This document shows, one piece after another, positions 23,456 to 34,753 of a stretch of 64,000 nucleotides of DNA. The notes under the pieces are model-generated. The model did no database searches. It had not been told where the DNA came from and worked only from the letters and a program-made list of their open reading frames with translations. The translations under genes were made by a program, and so were the position numbers. Source of the stretch: Azadirachta indica (lineage: Eukaryota > Streptophyta > Magnoliopsida > Sapindales > Meliaceae); NCBI GenBank assembly GCA_022749755.1, contig CM040452.1:5908350-5972349 (forward strand). Direction: 5' to 3'. Within the stretch, counting starts at the first letter, position 1. Every line of letters begins with the position of its first letter.

Positions 23456-24260
23456 CTATTTTTAAAAGTTTGAATACAGTTCAAAAATTTTAAATGTATT
23501 CTCAATATTTTTAATATTTGAAAATATGTTTGATATAATATTTAAAATTATTTTTTAAATTATAAAATTATAACAAACTGTTTCATATAATTTTCGAAAA
23601 AAATAAATAAAAACATGTATTTGTTTAAAGAGTATTTTCAATAATTTTTCTATTATAACTTTACTAGTAATTAAGTATAAATATTTTATTTATATTGATT
23701 ACTTCAAATTAATATTAAAATACATCAATTCATGATAATACAATGATAATATAACTTATTTTCCTAAAATATAGATTTAAAAAATAAATGATTGAAAAAG
23801 ATACTTTACAAATTCAAGATTTGTAGTGTGAAATAAAATTATAAAAAAGGATACCATATAAGAGTAAATAATAAATATGGAAAAGATAGTGAGTGAGTAA
23901 AGAAAAGAGAGTGATTTTTTTTTTCTAAGTAAAAATTATAATTAAAAGGATGATATAAGCATTATAAAGAAAGTTATTTAAAAAAGATAACATAAACCTT
24001 GCAAATTTAGAATTTGTAAATTTAAAAAAATACATTTTAACATAATAAGAGTACAAATTTTGAATTTAGCTAGAATACAAGAGAAAACTAAGAAAACAAT
24101 TTTTTTTTATTTTTTGTTTTCTAATTTTGAGGTATAAGTTAGAATTCAATTCAAAAACTATTTTTAAATTTTTTAAGATAAACACATACATTTTTAATTC
24201 TTGGTATTTTTTATTTTTAAGAACAAAGAGTTGTATTAAAAAACTAAATTAAACGGGCCC
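23429..24260. mobile_element. Element B: AT-rich element with inverted termini (complete copy)
   Basis: Begins cagcccatttgattcatgat and ends aaattaaacgggccc; the reverse complement of the end, gggcccgtttaattt, matches the start, as in many small plant hAT-like elements. It is absent from the third unit, where P450 flank runs straight into block A (about 52985-53010). The right arm has only the part corresponding to 23429-24152, so the inverted-duplication breakpoint falls inside this element. No coding potential. Confidence 0.55.
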
Positions 24261-24526
24261 TTATTTTTTTGTAGAGAACTTTTTTAGCTAGAAAATTTTG
24301 CAATAATTAACTAAGATCTTATTATCAAATTAGATATTTGTACATAACATAAATATGACAACAATGACCACCAAACTTTTAATGTCTAGAGTCCACAAAT
24401 AACATATATATTTCACATAGGATATATGATAAGCTATTTTACATAAGGAACCTAAGGAAATGGATACATAAATATAACACAATAGGACTTATTTAGTTTT
24501 GCTTCAATAAAGGAGATGTAAACCAT
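24261..24526 (-). other. P450 3' flank
   Basis: 3' untranslated and downstream sequence of the P450 at 24527, matched by 52735-52985 downstream of the other intact P450. No separate feature. Confidence 0.5.
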
Positions 24527-26507
24527 CTAGACCAGTTTGGAATTATAGTAAGGAGTAGGAATTAGATATAAATGATTTTTTAGTGTTATTGCTGAACCAA
24601 ACTCCTCAGTCATGTCCAGATCATTGTTCTTTATTCCATTTGGGAGCTTCCAGTTGAAATGGTAGAGTAACTGCGCAAGTGCCAACTCAACATTAGCTAG
24701 ACCATAAGTGACGCCAGGACAGATCCTCCTTCCAGCACCAAACGGGGTAAACTCAAAATCAGTCCCCTTGAAATCAATGGAACTATCAAGGAATCTTTCT
24801 GGATAGAAGCTCTCAGCTTCAGTCCAGCAGTTGGGATCCCTTGAAATTGCCCATACATTAACAATGACTTTGGATCCCTTAGGTATGTCATATCCGAAAA
24901 TCTTACAGCTCTCCCTACCTACCCTGGGAAGTAGCAAAGGAAGAGGAGTATGTAACCTCAAAGTTTCTTTGATGACTAATTTTAAATACTGTAACTGGTC
25001 AAGTCCAATTTCATCAACATTTCCATTCTTATCAAAGACTTCTCGCACCTCTGTTTGTGCCTTTTCTATCACTCTTGGGTTCTTCAACATTTCTGCCATT
25101 GCCCATTCAACAATTGTGGATGACGTCTCAGTTCCAGCGACAAACAACTCCTAAAAAGAGGTACAAAAAATTATCTTTAAAATTATAAAGAAATAAAAAC
25201 CCAAATTTATGAATCATATAAACTCTAATTTTTGCATATTGTTGAATTTTATGAATGGAAACTGATGTAGCTTCAAAATATCACTCTTAACATAAAATTA
25301 AGAAAAGGTCAAAAAGGGTCTCTTCAAAATTTAGAATTGGCTGCACGGAAAATGAGAGTAACATAGATAATATTGAAAGAAAGTTATTTCTTTAACAAAA
25401 TAAAAGAAATCAGTATTTATTTTAATAGAATGCATAAAATGTTTAGAACATCTCCTATGACTACTGGAGATAGTTGATCTAGGAGTGTTTTCAGATTAAG
25501 CATAAATAACGAGCCTACTTAAATCTTCAAGCTAGAAACAGTTGATCTAGGAGTGCAATGAAAATGCCACAGTTCGTCCGTGGATATATTGAGAATATTA
25601 TATGAAACAGTAAACTCACCAAGACAACTGCTTTGATGTTTTCATTCGTTAAGGGAAATTCGAGGTCACCATGTTCCTGAATATGTAAAAGAACATCTAC
25701 AATATCTTTTGGTTCACCCTCACCGGTCTGTCTTTGAACTGTTGATCTATGCTCATTGATGACCTTTTCAATAATCTTATCTGTTTCTTTAACTAACTTC
25801 TCTAGCTCAAACCTGATCCCACTGACCACCTCCAGCAATTTTATTGAAGGGAACAGATCGGCAAGACTGAAACCTGATGCTAGCGTCATCATTTTCTGGA
25901 AATTTTGTTTAAATTTTTCATTGTCTTTGCATCTACCACCGAAGGCCGCTCTTGCAGTGATGTCATTTATCAATGTAAATATCATCTTACTAAAGTTGAT
26001 CGACATGCCTGCGTTTGAAGAAATAGATGTAATGACATTCGAAACCTCTTCTTCCCTGATGGATCGGTATGATTGCACACGTTTGGTACTGAGCAGTTCT
26101 AATGTGCAAAGTTTTCGCAGTTGTCTCCAATAGTCTCCATATGGTGCAAAAGCAATGTCTGTAAAATTGTAACATATGATTCTTGCAGCAAGGAGAGGGG
26201 GCCTCTGAGCAAAAGTGAGATCATGGGTTTTCATAACTTCCCTGGCACCTTCCGCCGAAGAAATGACAAAGGTTGATGCTTCACCGAGTTTAAGGTGCAT
26301 CACGGGACCATATTTCATGGCTAGCTCTCTTAGGGCGCGATGGGGATGAGAGCCAACAAGCTGGTGCAAATTTCCCAGTAGAGGTAATTTCCATGGTCCT
26401 GGAGGCAGATTTAAAGTTGATTGATTGCTTTTGGATTTCTTCCATATCATGAAAACGAAAAGCAGGAAGCTGAGAATGACCGGAAAGGATGGAAGTTGGT
26501 ACTCCAT
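24527..26507 (-). CDS. CYP71D-like cytochrome P450 (spacer copy), intact
   Basis: Exon 1 is 26507-25620 (296 codons) and exon 2 is 25150-24527 (207 codons plus stop), giving 503 residues, normal for the family. The 470 bp intron starts gtgag and ends ttttag and is in phase 0. The N-terminal helix ([14 protein letters not shown], residues 9-22) anchors it in the ER, followed by KK and the PPGPW hinge (35-39). I-helix AGTETS is at about 301-306, K-helix ETLR at 358-361, PERF at 413-416 and heme-binding [10 protein letters not shown] with Cys 440. No stop or frameshift. CYP71D enzymes are NADPH-dependent monooxygenases that mostly hydroxylate terpenoids or other specialised metabolites; the substrate cannot be read from sequence. 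Start chosen because it is the first ATG before the anchor and both intact paralogues share it. Confidence 0.95.
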
Positions 26508-26569
26508 GTTGCTTAATTACCGATCGAGAGAAAGAGAGATTTTAATTCCACATGCTTCACTCTCTTCCA

Positions 26570-26583
26570 GGTATATTTAACAT
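26570..26583 (-). promoter_or_regulatory. Putative TATA box of the spacer P450
   Basis: On the minus strand tgttaaatatacc lies about 65-75 bp before the ATG; the identical motif is at the same distance in the gene at 50771. Confidence 0.55.
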
Positions 26584-26934
26584 CCAAATTTAATTATTTT
26601 TTAATTCTGACTTGTAATTTTTTAGCTGTTGAAATAAAATATAATGAAATGTTTAATCTTTCTCATATTAAACTATTCCGTTCCTGCAATTACATGTGGT
26701 CAAGAACCAATTGGTGTTTTCTTGTTTGACTAATGAAAAAAGAAACAAATAAACGACGTAATCTTACGCATCATCATCTACAATGCACCTTGTTTTTCTT
26801 TGCGTTTATCAAAAGAAAACAAAATGTTGAATTTAACTTTAAATTAAAATTTTTATTCTAGGCTAATTTGACCGCTACCGCAATTTTGATATAGAAATAT
26901 ATTAGTGATGTTTCATTTTCACATAAAGAATCAA

Positions 26935-27285
26935 CCACTGTGTTAATTCACTACTGTTCCTAGTCAACACACATACTCTTAATTCACCACTCTTTCTGCT
27001 AATTTTCAACCAAATTGATAAGAATCAATGACTATTTTGCTTCACAACTGTTTCTAGTCAACACATACTCTTATTTTCTGTGTTAATTTTTCCGCTATCA
27101 TAATTGTGACATATAAATATATCAGTGATGTTTATATATATATATATATATATATATATGTCTATGTCATTGATGTTTCATTTTCAACCAACTGATAACA
27201 ATCAACCACTACGTTAATTCACTACTGTTCCAAGTCAGCACACATTCTCCTAATTCACTACCGTTTCTGGTCAAAACACATTGCA
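26935..27285. repeat. Degenerate short tandem repeats in P450 upstream region
   Basis: A unit with ttcactact-gttcc-agtcaacacac...actctta...cattttcaacca...tgataa-aatcaa is seen about four times with gaps (about 26942, 26985, 27045, 27210). The other P450 copies have one, at about 1070-1130 and 50335-50400. Confidence 0.5.
27133..27159. repeat. TA microsatellite
   Basis: About 13 uninterrupted TA dinucleotides. Confidence 0.9.
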
Positions 27286-27574
27286 AGTCAGTGAGTATGA
27301 TTCCAAATCAAGTTCTTTTGATGAGAAAATTGTTGGAGGCTTGAAGGCTCAAGAGAAACATAAATAAATTGAGGATTTTTAAAGGTTAGTGCATAAATCG
27401 AAAGGAAAAAAGAATAATTATTTACCATTATAAGTAGCAAGAATTAGTTTTGAACGTACCGTTAATTTTCAAGTTATGTTTATTTCCTAATTTTTCTAGG
27501 ACTGCGTTTTGTATTTCTTTTTAACTTCTTAAATAAAATTATTAATTTATTATTATCTTTCTTTAAAAAAATGT

Positions 27575-27700
27575 TGGGAGTGAGAGTGAACTCTATCTTG
27601 TCTCCCTCAGAAGACTTTTAAGCAAAGGGTGATTTTCAGACACCTCACCTAAGGTTTGGAGAAACAACATTTAGTTGAAATATTTATTTTTATTGAGGGA
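27575..27700 (-). repeat. Conserved upstream block, copy 2 of 3
   Basis: gagtgagagtgaac, tgtctccctcagaag and aaacaacatttagttgaaat match the blocks at 1139 and 50190, with more changes than those two have between themselves. Confidence 0.6.
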
Positions 27701-27780
27701 TATTTCGGTCTTACTCCTTCATTTTTTGACAATTTTTATATATAATCTCATATTTTGAAAAGTCATCAACACACCCCCTG

Positions 27781-28930
27781 TTTCCGTCCAACCACAGTTA
27801 AACTTAACAGATTTTGATCAAATTACATTACTAACCTTACTTCAGTGTCTGGGCCTGTGCAAAGACATAAACATCCTTATACTTGTGTTCATAGTATATG
27901 TAAAAGGACCAAATTAACCTTATATGTAATAGACAACTTTGTGAAATGTGTTATATTATACATTAATTATTATATATCATTATTTTTTTTAAATCCAAAA
28001 ATAGCCCCCACATATAATATTTGTATAATGAAGTGATTATAATTTTTTATTTTTCATTTTCTCAAACATAGAATATATTTAAAATAATTTATTTTTTCTT
28101 TTCTTCATTTTTCCAAAATGAAGAAGATTTTTGTATCCATCCCTAATAGAGATAGTTTTTTCTTTTATATAATTCAAGAACAAATCAAATTAAGATAATT
28201 ATCCAAAGTCAAATCAAATCAAATTTTTTCCAATAACAACTCTCATCTTATTTATGTAATATCCAAAATCAATTTGCTTATTTCAATTCCAACCAACTAT
28301 ATATGCAAATTATAATATTCAAAATAAAGAAACTCAACTCAATTTGATATTTATTTTATAATCAAATAATTAATTCAAAGAAATACAAGATCTTAAATTT
28401 AGTTTACAATCAATAATGGAAAAAAAGTAATTTCAAAAAAATAGATCTATGATTTTTATATGCAACCAATAATTGGAAAAAAGCAGTTAATTCCAACAAA
28501 TAATAATAGAGCCTAAATGCAAAGAAAAAAGAGAAGAGAAAAAAAATAACAAATCTTCAATTCTTAGTCTACAACCATTAATGGGGAAAAAAAAGAGATG
28601 AGAGATGAGAGATGAGAAAGGCGATAAATAATGGCCCTTCACTTGTAGTACAAATATCTAAGTTTAAGAGTCATTGAAAATGCTGAAGAAGAGAAGAGAA
28701 CCAGAGAATGAGAGACAAAAAGAGATAAGGGAGGGGAGAGGAGAGAGAAGAGATCAGGGAGAAGAGATAAGGAAGAAGAGAGAGAGAGAAAAGGAGAGAA
28801 AATATATTTTTTAATAAATTTAATCTAAAATTACAAATTGATCTTTAAGTTAAACTTTTATTTTATAATTATTTGTTAAATTTCTATTTTAACTTTGAAA
28901 ATGTTAAGTTTAACAGTGATTGGACGAAAA
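27781..28930. mobile_element. 1.15 kb element with 29 bp inverted termini at the duplication junction
   Basis: 27781-27809 (tttccgtccaaccacagtta...) and 28902-28930 (reverse complement ttttcgtccaatcactgtta...) pair at 26 of 29 positions. The interior is AT-rich with a long purine tract and no coding region. No clear target duplication is visible. It ends about 18 bp before the right arm begins. It is most likely a non-autonomous DNA transposon, possibly Mutator-like; it could be unrelated to the rearrangement. Confidence 0.5.
28595..28805 (+). repeat. Purine-rich GA tract and gagatga heptamers
   Basis: Three tandem gagatga units at 28595-28615, then almost pure purine sequence at 28682-28805. 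Such tracts can act as GAGA-type or triplex-forming DNA, but nothing here shows a role. Confidence 0.7.
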
Positions 28931-28947
28931 GAAGAGTTGCATTAATT

Positions 28948-29669
28948 AATTGAATTCTAACTTATAGTTCAAAATTAGAAAACAAAAAAAAATTGTTTTC
29001 TTAGTTTTCTCTTATTTGTATTCTAGCTAAATTCAAATTTTGTACTCTTTTATATTAAAATGTATTTTTTAAATTTACAAATTCTAAATTTACAAGTTTA
29101 TATTATCATTTTTAAATAACTTTCTTTATAATGCTTATATCATCCTTTTAATTATAATTTTTACTTACAAAAAAAAAATTTACTCTCTTTTCTTTACTCA
29201 CTCACTATCTTTTGCATATTTATTATTTACTCTTATATGGTATCTATTTTTTTTTTAATTTTATTTCACAGTACAAATCTTGAATTTGTAAAGTATCTTT
29301 TTCAATCATTTATTTTTAAATTTATATTTTATGAAAATAAGTTATATTATCATTGTATTATCATGAATTGATGTAGTTTAATATTAATTTGAAGTAATCA
29401 ATATAAATAAAATATTTATACTTAATTAATTGTAAAGTTATAATAGAAAAAAATTATTGAAAATAGTTTTAAACAAATACATGTTCATATTTATTTTTTT
29501 TCAAAAATTATATCAATCAGTTTTTTATAATTTTATAATTTAGAAAATAGTTTTAAATATTTTATCAAACATACTTTCAAATATTAAAAATATTAAGAAT
29601 AAAATTAAAATTTTTGAACTGTATTCAAACTTTTAAAAATAGTTTTTAAATCATGAATCAAATGGGCTG
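28948..29669. mobile_element. Element B, truncated right-arm copy
   Basis: Inverted match to 23429-24152. The cagccc end is intact (29669) but the gggccc end is missing, cut at the palindrome junction. Confidence 0.65.
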
Positions 29670-30190
29670 AAGTATTTGCTGAAAAATAAAGACACTTGAA
29701 TTTTTTTAGATCTAGTTTCTCAAGGACTACTTACCTCTAATAACATAGAATTGAGATTGATTTTATTAGAACGGAACTAGATATTAGAGAAAAATTAATT
29801 CTCAAATTTTCAAAGAGACAAGGATGAGCTTGGAATTTTCCCATTAGACTTCCTTCACCTTGCCCATCTTGTCTAAACTAATAATTTTAATAACTTCTGA
29901 CATATATTATAGTTTATAGTTCAATTATTTTTTTTTTTCAATATACGGACAAACAATATTTCATGTCTCCTTATGCTAATGTAGTCAGAAGTGGATGCTA
30001 ACTAGTTTTAACTTTAGCTTGCATCATTTATTCGATGACTAAAGCTAAGGAGGCCAAACAAAGAAAAGTATCGATCTAAAAGTAGAAAAACTCACATTGC
30101 CCTGCGCATGCAAAGAAAAAAATATTTTCCTTTTACCAAGGCCTCGGAATAATAATATATGACCGCATTAATTAAGCCTTTTTTTAAATA
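29670..30190. repeat. Block A, right arm (single copy)
   Basis: Inverted and nearly identical to 22200-22690, with only a few differences visible by eye. No tandem second copy. Confidence 0.85.
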
Positions 30191-30540
30191 TTATAATATA
30201 TATTTTGAAAAAAAAATATATTAAAAATATTAATTTAGGTACGACCTCCACTTGTATGTATCGTTTTCTTCTTACGTAAAATTGTAAAAAAATTATGAAT
30301 CTTACTGCACGAAATATCTTTTAATACAACAAAACCAAGATGGTCTATAATTCATATATTCAAGCAACCATCAGATAGGCAGCTTGACTTCACAAGTAAT
30401 TGAGGTTGACTGGCACAATATTGCTAAAAACAAACAAAAGAAAAAATTTGATAAATTTCCCTGATCTGACGATTCAATTAGAAAAATGTTATCACGTTCG
30501 TCATCGACGTTGAAATGTTGAAACTTCATTCAATCAAGAG
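30191..30540 (+). other. DUF247 upstream region (right)
   Basis: Non-coding; inverted match to 21818-22200. Confidence 0.5.
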
Positions 30541-30728
30541 ATGGAAATCGCTCCAACAGCAAGTGAAAAGATGAACAGAAGCAAACAAATTTCAGATGAT
30601 GTGGAAAACCTGGCAGCTTGTTTGAGAAGAGAGTTGCGATATTTGCATCCTTTGTCTGCCCATAGTTCTATCTGCAGAGTTGCATAGCGAATTCGTCTAT
30701 CAAATAAAAAGGCTTGCACTCTCAAATA
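30541..30728 (+). pseudogene. DUF247 protein gene, 5' fragment (right arm)
   Basis: MEIAPTASEKMNRSK, ISDDVENLAACLRREL, SSICRVA then TAG at 30685-30687, the same stop as the left arm. A one-base deletion before the LTR (gcactctcaa versus gcactcctcaa on the left) is private to this arm. The gene is cut at 30728 by the copia-2 LTR with aaata at the junction; the third copy at 54877-54886 shows the unbroken site ctcaaatag. The rest is at 49045-49819. Confidence 0.9.
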
Positions 30729-31125
30729 TGTTGGGTTTTTGCGGAAGAGTGAAAAGACATTTTCGATTTACTTTTGAATGCTATGATTTTTGTAGGCAAG
30801 GAAGGTCCCGTGATAACCTTTGCTAACTTTTCTGTATTAATTATATATCTAAAAATATATAATATTTTAACTATTTATAGAGTTAGTGGCCAACACAAAG
30901 AGAATTTTTTTGAAAACTCTATAATGTCCTACACAATTAATCTAAGTAAAATTACATATAACTATTGCCTAAAATAAAATTCTTAATAATTAAGTAATTT
31001 AATTCACCTGTCAAAATTGATCGGTCAATTACTTAATATATTTAATTTTCTTTTGCATAGAATATTACAGAAGATTCCACTTCTTTCATGCATAGCCCAA
31101 AGAAATAGAAATTATTTTTTTAACA
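30729..31125 (-). repeat. Copia-2 3' LTR (right)
   Basis: Minus-strand start TGTTAAAAAAATAATTTC after ccatttaaat/ggggaa; ends ...ccgcaaaaacccaaca against DUF247. About 30 bp shorter than the left copy. Confidence 0.87.
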
Positions 31126-31308
31126 TTCCCCATTTAAATTTGTAATTCTGAAATAATTCTGAAATCGATTCAATTTCTCTGTTGTTGTAGCTTTTGTAAA
31201 TACATCTGCCATTTGTTCGTATTGGCAAACTCCAGTATAAATTAAATCATCAATATATAAGCAAATAATGGGAAAATCATGTTCACCTTCTTTTTTACGT
31301 ATAGCGAT

Positions 31309-31606
31309 GGCTCATTTTGGCTTCTTTAAAATCCATTTTGCTTAAAGTAAGAATCAATCTACCTATTCCACGCCTGCGGTACTTATTTTAAACCATATTA
31401 CGTTTTTTTAGGCGGTTGACTTTATCTTCTTGTATTTTAATCGCATAGCCAAAAGGTGGCTCATTTTGGCTTCTTTGAAATCCATTTCGCTTAAAGGAAG
31501 AATCAATCTTGCTATTCCATGCCTGTGGTGCTTATTTTAAACCATATTACGTTTTTTTAGGCGGTTGACTTTATCTTCTTGTACTTTAATCGCATAGCCA
31601 AAAGGT
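31309..31606 (-). repeat. 149 bp tandem duplication in copia-2 reverse transcriptase
   Basis: 31309-31457 and 31458-31606 both start ggctcattttggcttcttt and end cgcatagccaaaaggt. The left arm has a single copy. 149 is not a multiple of three, so it shifts the frame. Confidence 0.92.
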
Positions 31607-31961
31607 TACTCCATGTACACTTCTTCTTCTAATTCTCTATTCAGAAAAGTTAATTTAACATGAAGCTGATACATAGGAATCTCTAGTTATGCTGCTAATG
31701 CAAGATCAGTTCGTATAGTTTCCAGACGAGTGACTGGTGCAAAAGTTTCGTTGAAGTACACTCTTGGTTGTTGTGAATATCCATTTTCCACTAAACGTGC
31801 TTTATGCTTTTAAATTGAGCCATCTTCATTATATATGGTCTTGTACACTCATTTCAATCCATCAACATTTTATCTTTTGGCAAATTGACAAGCTGCAATA
31901 TCTGATTTTTTTCAATCATTATTGTTTCTTCATCCATAGCTATATTTCTTCTTTTACTGCT

Positions 31962-33307
31962 CGGCGTAGGCACGATAGTGGGTGAGATAAATTCACTTTG
32001 CCGAATCTCGTTTAGTTCTTTAACGCATAAGTTAGATAAACATTCTAACAATTGGAAATAGATGACGTTTTAACTTTAATGACTCGAAATATGTGTTAAG
32101 ATAATAATCTCATAAGGGACAAAATTAAAGGGGAATATTTTATTAAATAAAATATTGTTTAAAATAATAACATAAGCTCTTTACATAGTAGAGGAAATCC
32201 AGTGGTACAAGTTAGCTCAAATAAAAAAAATAACTCCTACTAAATAAAAAAATTAAAAATTAAATAATAAAGTAAATTGGTAAGAATAGAAGACTTCCTA
32301 AACTAATTAAATTCTAAAATTGTCCTACATTAGATTCTCTCTCTCTTAAAGAAAACTCGTCCTTGAGTTTTGTCTAACTGATAAAACTTATAGTGCAATA
32401 TTAAATCATCCTGCGACTTAAAAAACTAACTCTTCTCAGCAAGCTATTTTGAAACTCGAAAATAATTAAAATTTATCCTTTTCTTGCACTTGTTAGTGGC
32501 TCTTTTGAAATGTATATCCTTATAATAACAAGCTACTTTCAAGTTTCTCATATCTCTTCCTAAATCTTACTTGATATGCTTACCAACTAAATTTGTCTTA
32601 ACAACCAAATTTTTCTCAAGGATAACCTTCTTATTTTTAATATGAATAAGTAAAATCATATCGATAATAGGCAGCTTTTCAACTTGAATTTCTTGTACAT
32701 GCTCAATTTTCATATTAAGATCACATAAGACCTCTTCTTATATAATTTTTGGCACGTCTTCAATTTTATTTTGAAGCATACCTTTAAACACTACCTTAAG
32801 ATCAACTTTAGACATGTTATCAGATATCTTATTAATTATATTGTCAACATCTCCAATAACTCTATCAAAGTCAAGCTTTAGTGGCAATTCAATTTCGTTG
32901 GCTAAAAAAATGGCATATGGTAATGTATGGATAATGTATGACGACAGGTGAGATAGTGGGTAAAATATTCATCTTGTCGAACACCAAATCTAGTTCGATT
33001 CATTACGTAGTAGGTTAAATAAACGCTCTAACCAATAGGATTAGATATCGTCAATTCAAAATATGAGTGCTAAGATAATAATCCCATAAAAGATAAAATC
33101 AAAGGGGAATATTTTATTAAATGAAAGATTGTTTAAAATAATAACATAGACTCTCTATATAATAGAGGAAATACAATATTATAAGTTAACATAAATAAAG
33201 AAAACAACTCGTAGCTAAATAACAAAATTAAAAATTAAATAACAAATTAAATTGATAAGAATAGAAGACTTCCTAAACTAATTAAATTCTAAAATTGTCC
33301 TACATCA
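31962..33307 (-). mobile_element. Short non-autonomous LTR element, right copy
   Basis: Also exactly 1346 bp between its target duplications ctgct (31957-31961 and 33308-33312). LTRs are 31962-32332 (3') and 32939-33307 (5'). The site is the same as in the left arm, so it is one insertion copied by the inverted duplication. Confidence 0.88.
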
Positions 33308-33551
33308 CTGCTTCTTTATAATTCTAAGATTCGCATATAAAAAATGCAAATTCACATTATTCATAAATTTCTCTTAGACTGCGTAGCTTTCTTGATGGTG
33401 TATCAGTGTTTGATGTTGAATTAATAATTTGACTTGTGCCGGATGATCCTTCCTTTGACTTCACATAACTTGTCATCTCCAATTTTTACTTATAAAGAGT
33501 AATTTTCATCTATTTTATAAAGTAAATTTTTGTTTCCTATCATATGATTGT

Positions 33552-33875
33552 TGTGTTAAAAAAAATAGAGAGATGCTAAAGCGTAAAGTATAAAGGAGTA
33601 AAAGAAAATGTCATATTGTGTTGTTTTTATCTATAACTTTTGCAAACTTTATAATGACAGATGTAACACCAAAAATAGGTACTAACGTGCAAACCCTCTT
33701 CTAGGTAATAAAACCACGTCTTGCACAAATAAGGCAACCAAAATCTTAAAGACTAGGATAACTTGGACTCAAACAACACAGCAAAAAGAGTAAGAATAAA
33801 TGTGCATAAATAATAAAATTATAAATAATACTTCCCTTAAACTGAAAGCTTTTGGACTTCTATTTACTTATACTA
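33552..33875 (-). repeat. Copia-1 3' LTR (right, probable)
   Basis: Inverted match to 18596-18917; edges from homology. Confidence 0.6.
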
Positions 33876-34753
33876 TTCCTTTAAACAAGATTCTCTAAAG
33901 TGTAAACTCTCACCAACCTTCTCAAAATATGGAAAGGAAGGAATCTAAAAGGTTTAGTAAATATATCAGGCAGCTAATCTTTACTTCTATGGAACTTCAT
34001 ATCAATTGTTCCATTAGTGCTTAGATCTCTAAAAAATTAATATTTCACATCAATATCCTTGCTTCTTCCATGTAGTATAGAATTTTAATTTTTTTTTCCT
34101 ATTTCATTTTCAACACATACCTTAAAGCTTTTAAATGCACTAAAAGCCTCAGATTTCTCCTCCAACAAGTTTTTCGAGTATAATCATGAATGAAAATAGT
34201 TAAATATCTTTTATCTCTATTAGAAGATGGCTTGATTGGCCCATAAATGTCAGAATGAACCAGCTATAAGACTTTTTTTGCTCTCCACGACTTTTCTTGA
34301 GGGAATTAGGAACGATGTTGTTTGCCAATACAATATTCTTCACAAACTTGATAAGGAATGACAATTTGAGGAAGGCTTGCCACTATATTTTTCTCTTAAA
34401 GGGTTGTTAATCCACCAAAATTCAAATGACCACAGCAAAAATGCCAAAGCCATGAAGGATCTTTCACTTCAGTCATTAAGCAAGATTAAGCACCTTCAAT
34501 CTTCATTGGAAACACCCTATTTGTACTCATTTGAACAATAGCAATAGCTCCTCTAGAAAGACCCTTCTAAATAGTTATTAGATAAGCTTTTTCTTGCAAT
34601 TGTTCAGCACTTAATGAAATGTTTTTTAAGTCAGGAACATAAAAGACAATAGAAGTTGTTTCTATAAAACTATTCTTAGTTCTTATATTAATATCACTAT
34701 TTCAATTACATTCACAATAGAACAAACACCAAACAACACTACTGAATGAAATC
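33876..34753 (-). pseudogene. Copia-1 pol remnant (right)
   Basis: Inverted match to 17793-18595: same RNase H end, same internal deletion of integrase core and reverse transcriptase, same GAG-pre-integrase block (at about 34400-34470). The shared deletion shows that it predates the arm duplication. It is bounded by the gypsy-1 target duplication aaatc at 34749-34753. Confidence 0.85.

Larger units (their letters stand above)
1..24152 (-). repeat. Left arm of a large inverted duplication
   Basis: Read on the minus strand, this arm has the same order as the right arm at 28948-51658: element B, block A, DUF247 5' fragment, copia-2, short LTR element, copia-1, gypsy-1, gypsy-2, DUF247 3' fragment, P450. 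Anchors that match in inverted order include the gypsy-1 edges, the short LTR element edges and the CYP upstream block. Similarity looks almost perfect near the inner edge and clearly lower in the outer part, judged by eye. The outer edge is not reached, because the window ends inside the P450 intron. Confidence 0.93.
26584..27780. other. Upstream region of the spacer P450
   Basis: No gene. It shares parts with the other P450 upstream regions (ccaattggttcttgacc near 26700, the conserved block at about 27575-27700). It also holds several copies of a 'ttcactac(t/c)gttcc(t/a)agtca(a/g)cacac' motif between about 26940 and 27280 and a TA microsatellite. Confidence 0.6.
30729..33551 (-). mobile_element. 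Copia-2 remnant (right)
   Basis: Inverted copy of 18918-21628: 3' LTR 30729-31125, RNase H end and YIDD box at about 31130-31260, reverse transcriptase to 31956, then the short LTR element 31962-33307, then the linker region to about 33551. A 149 bp tandem duplication (31309-31606) disrupts the reverse transcriptase, and stops are frequent. Confidence 0.87.

Noticed and set aside
24831..26133. Plus-strand ORFs of 107 and 125 codons over the spacer P450
   Set aside because: Antisense shadows of the P450 exons; the same shadows appear over the right P450 at 51145-51522 and 52107-52433.
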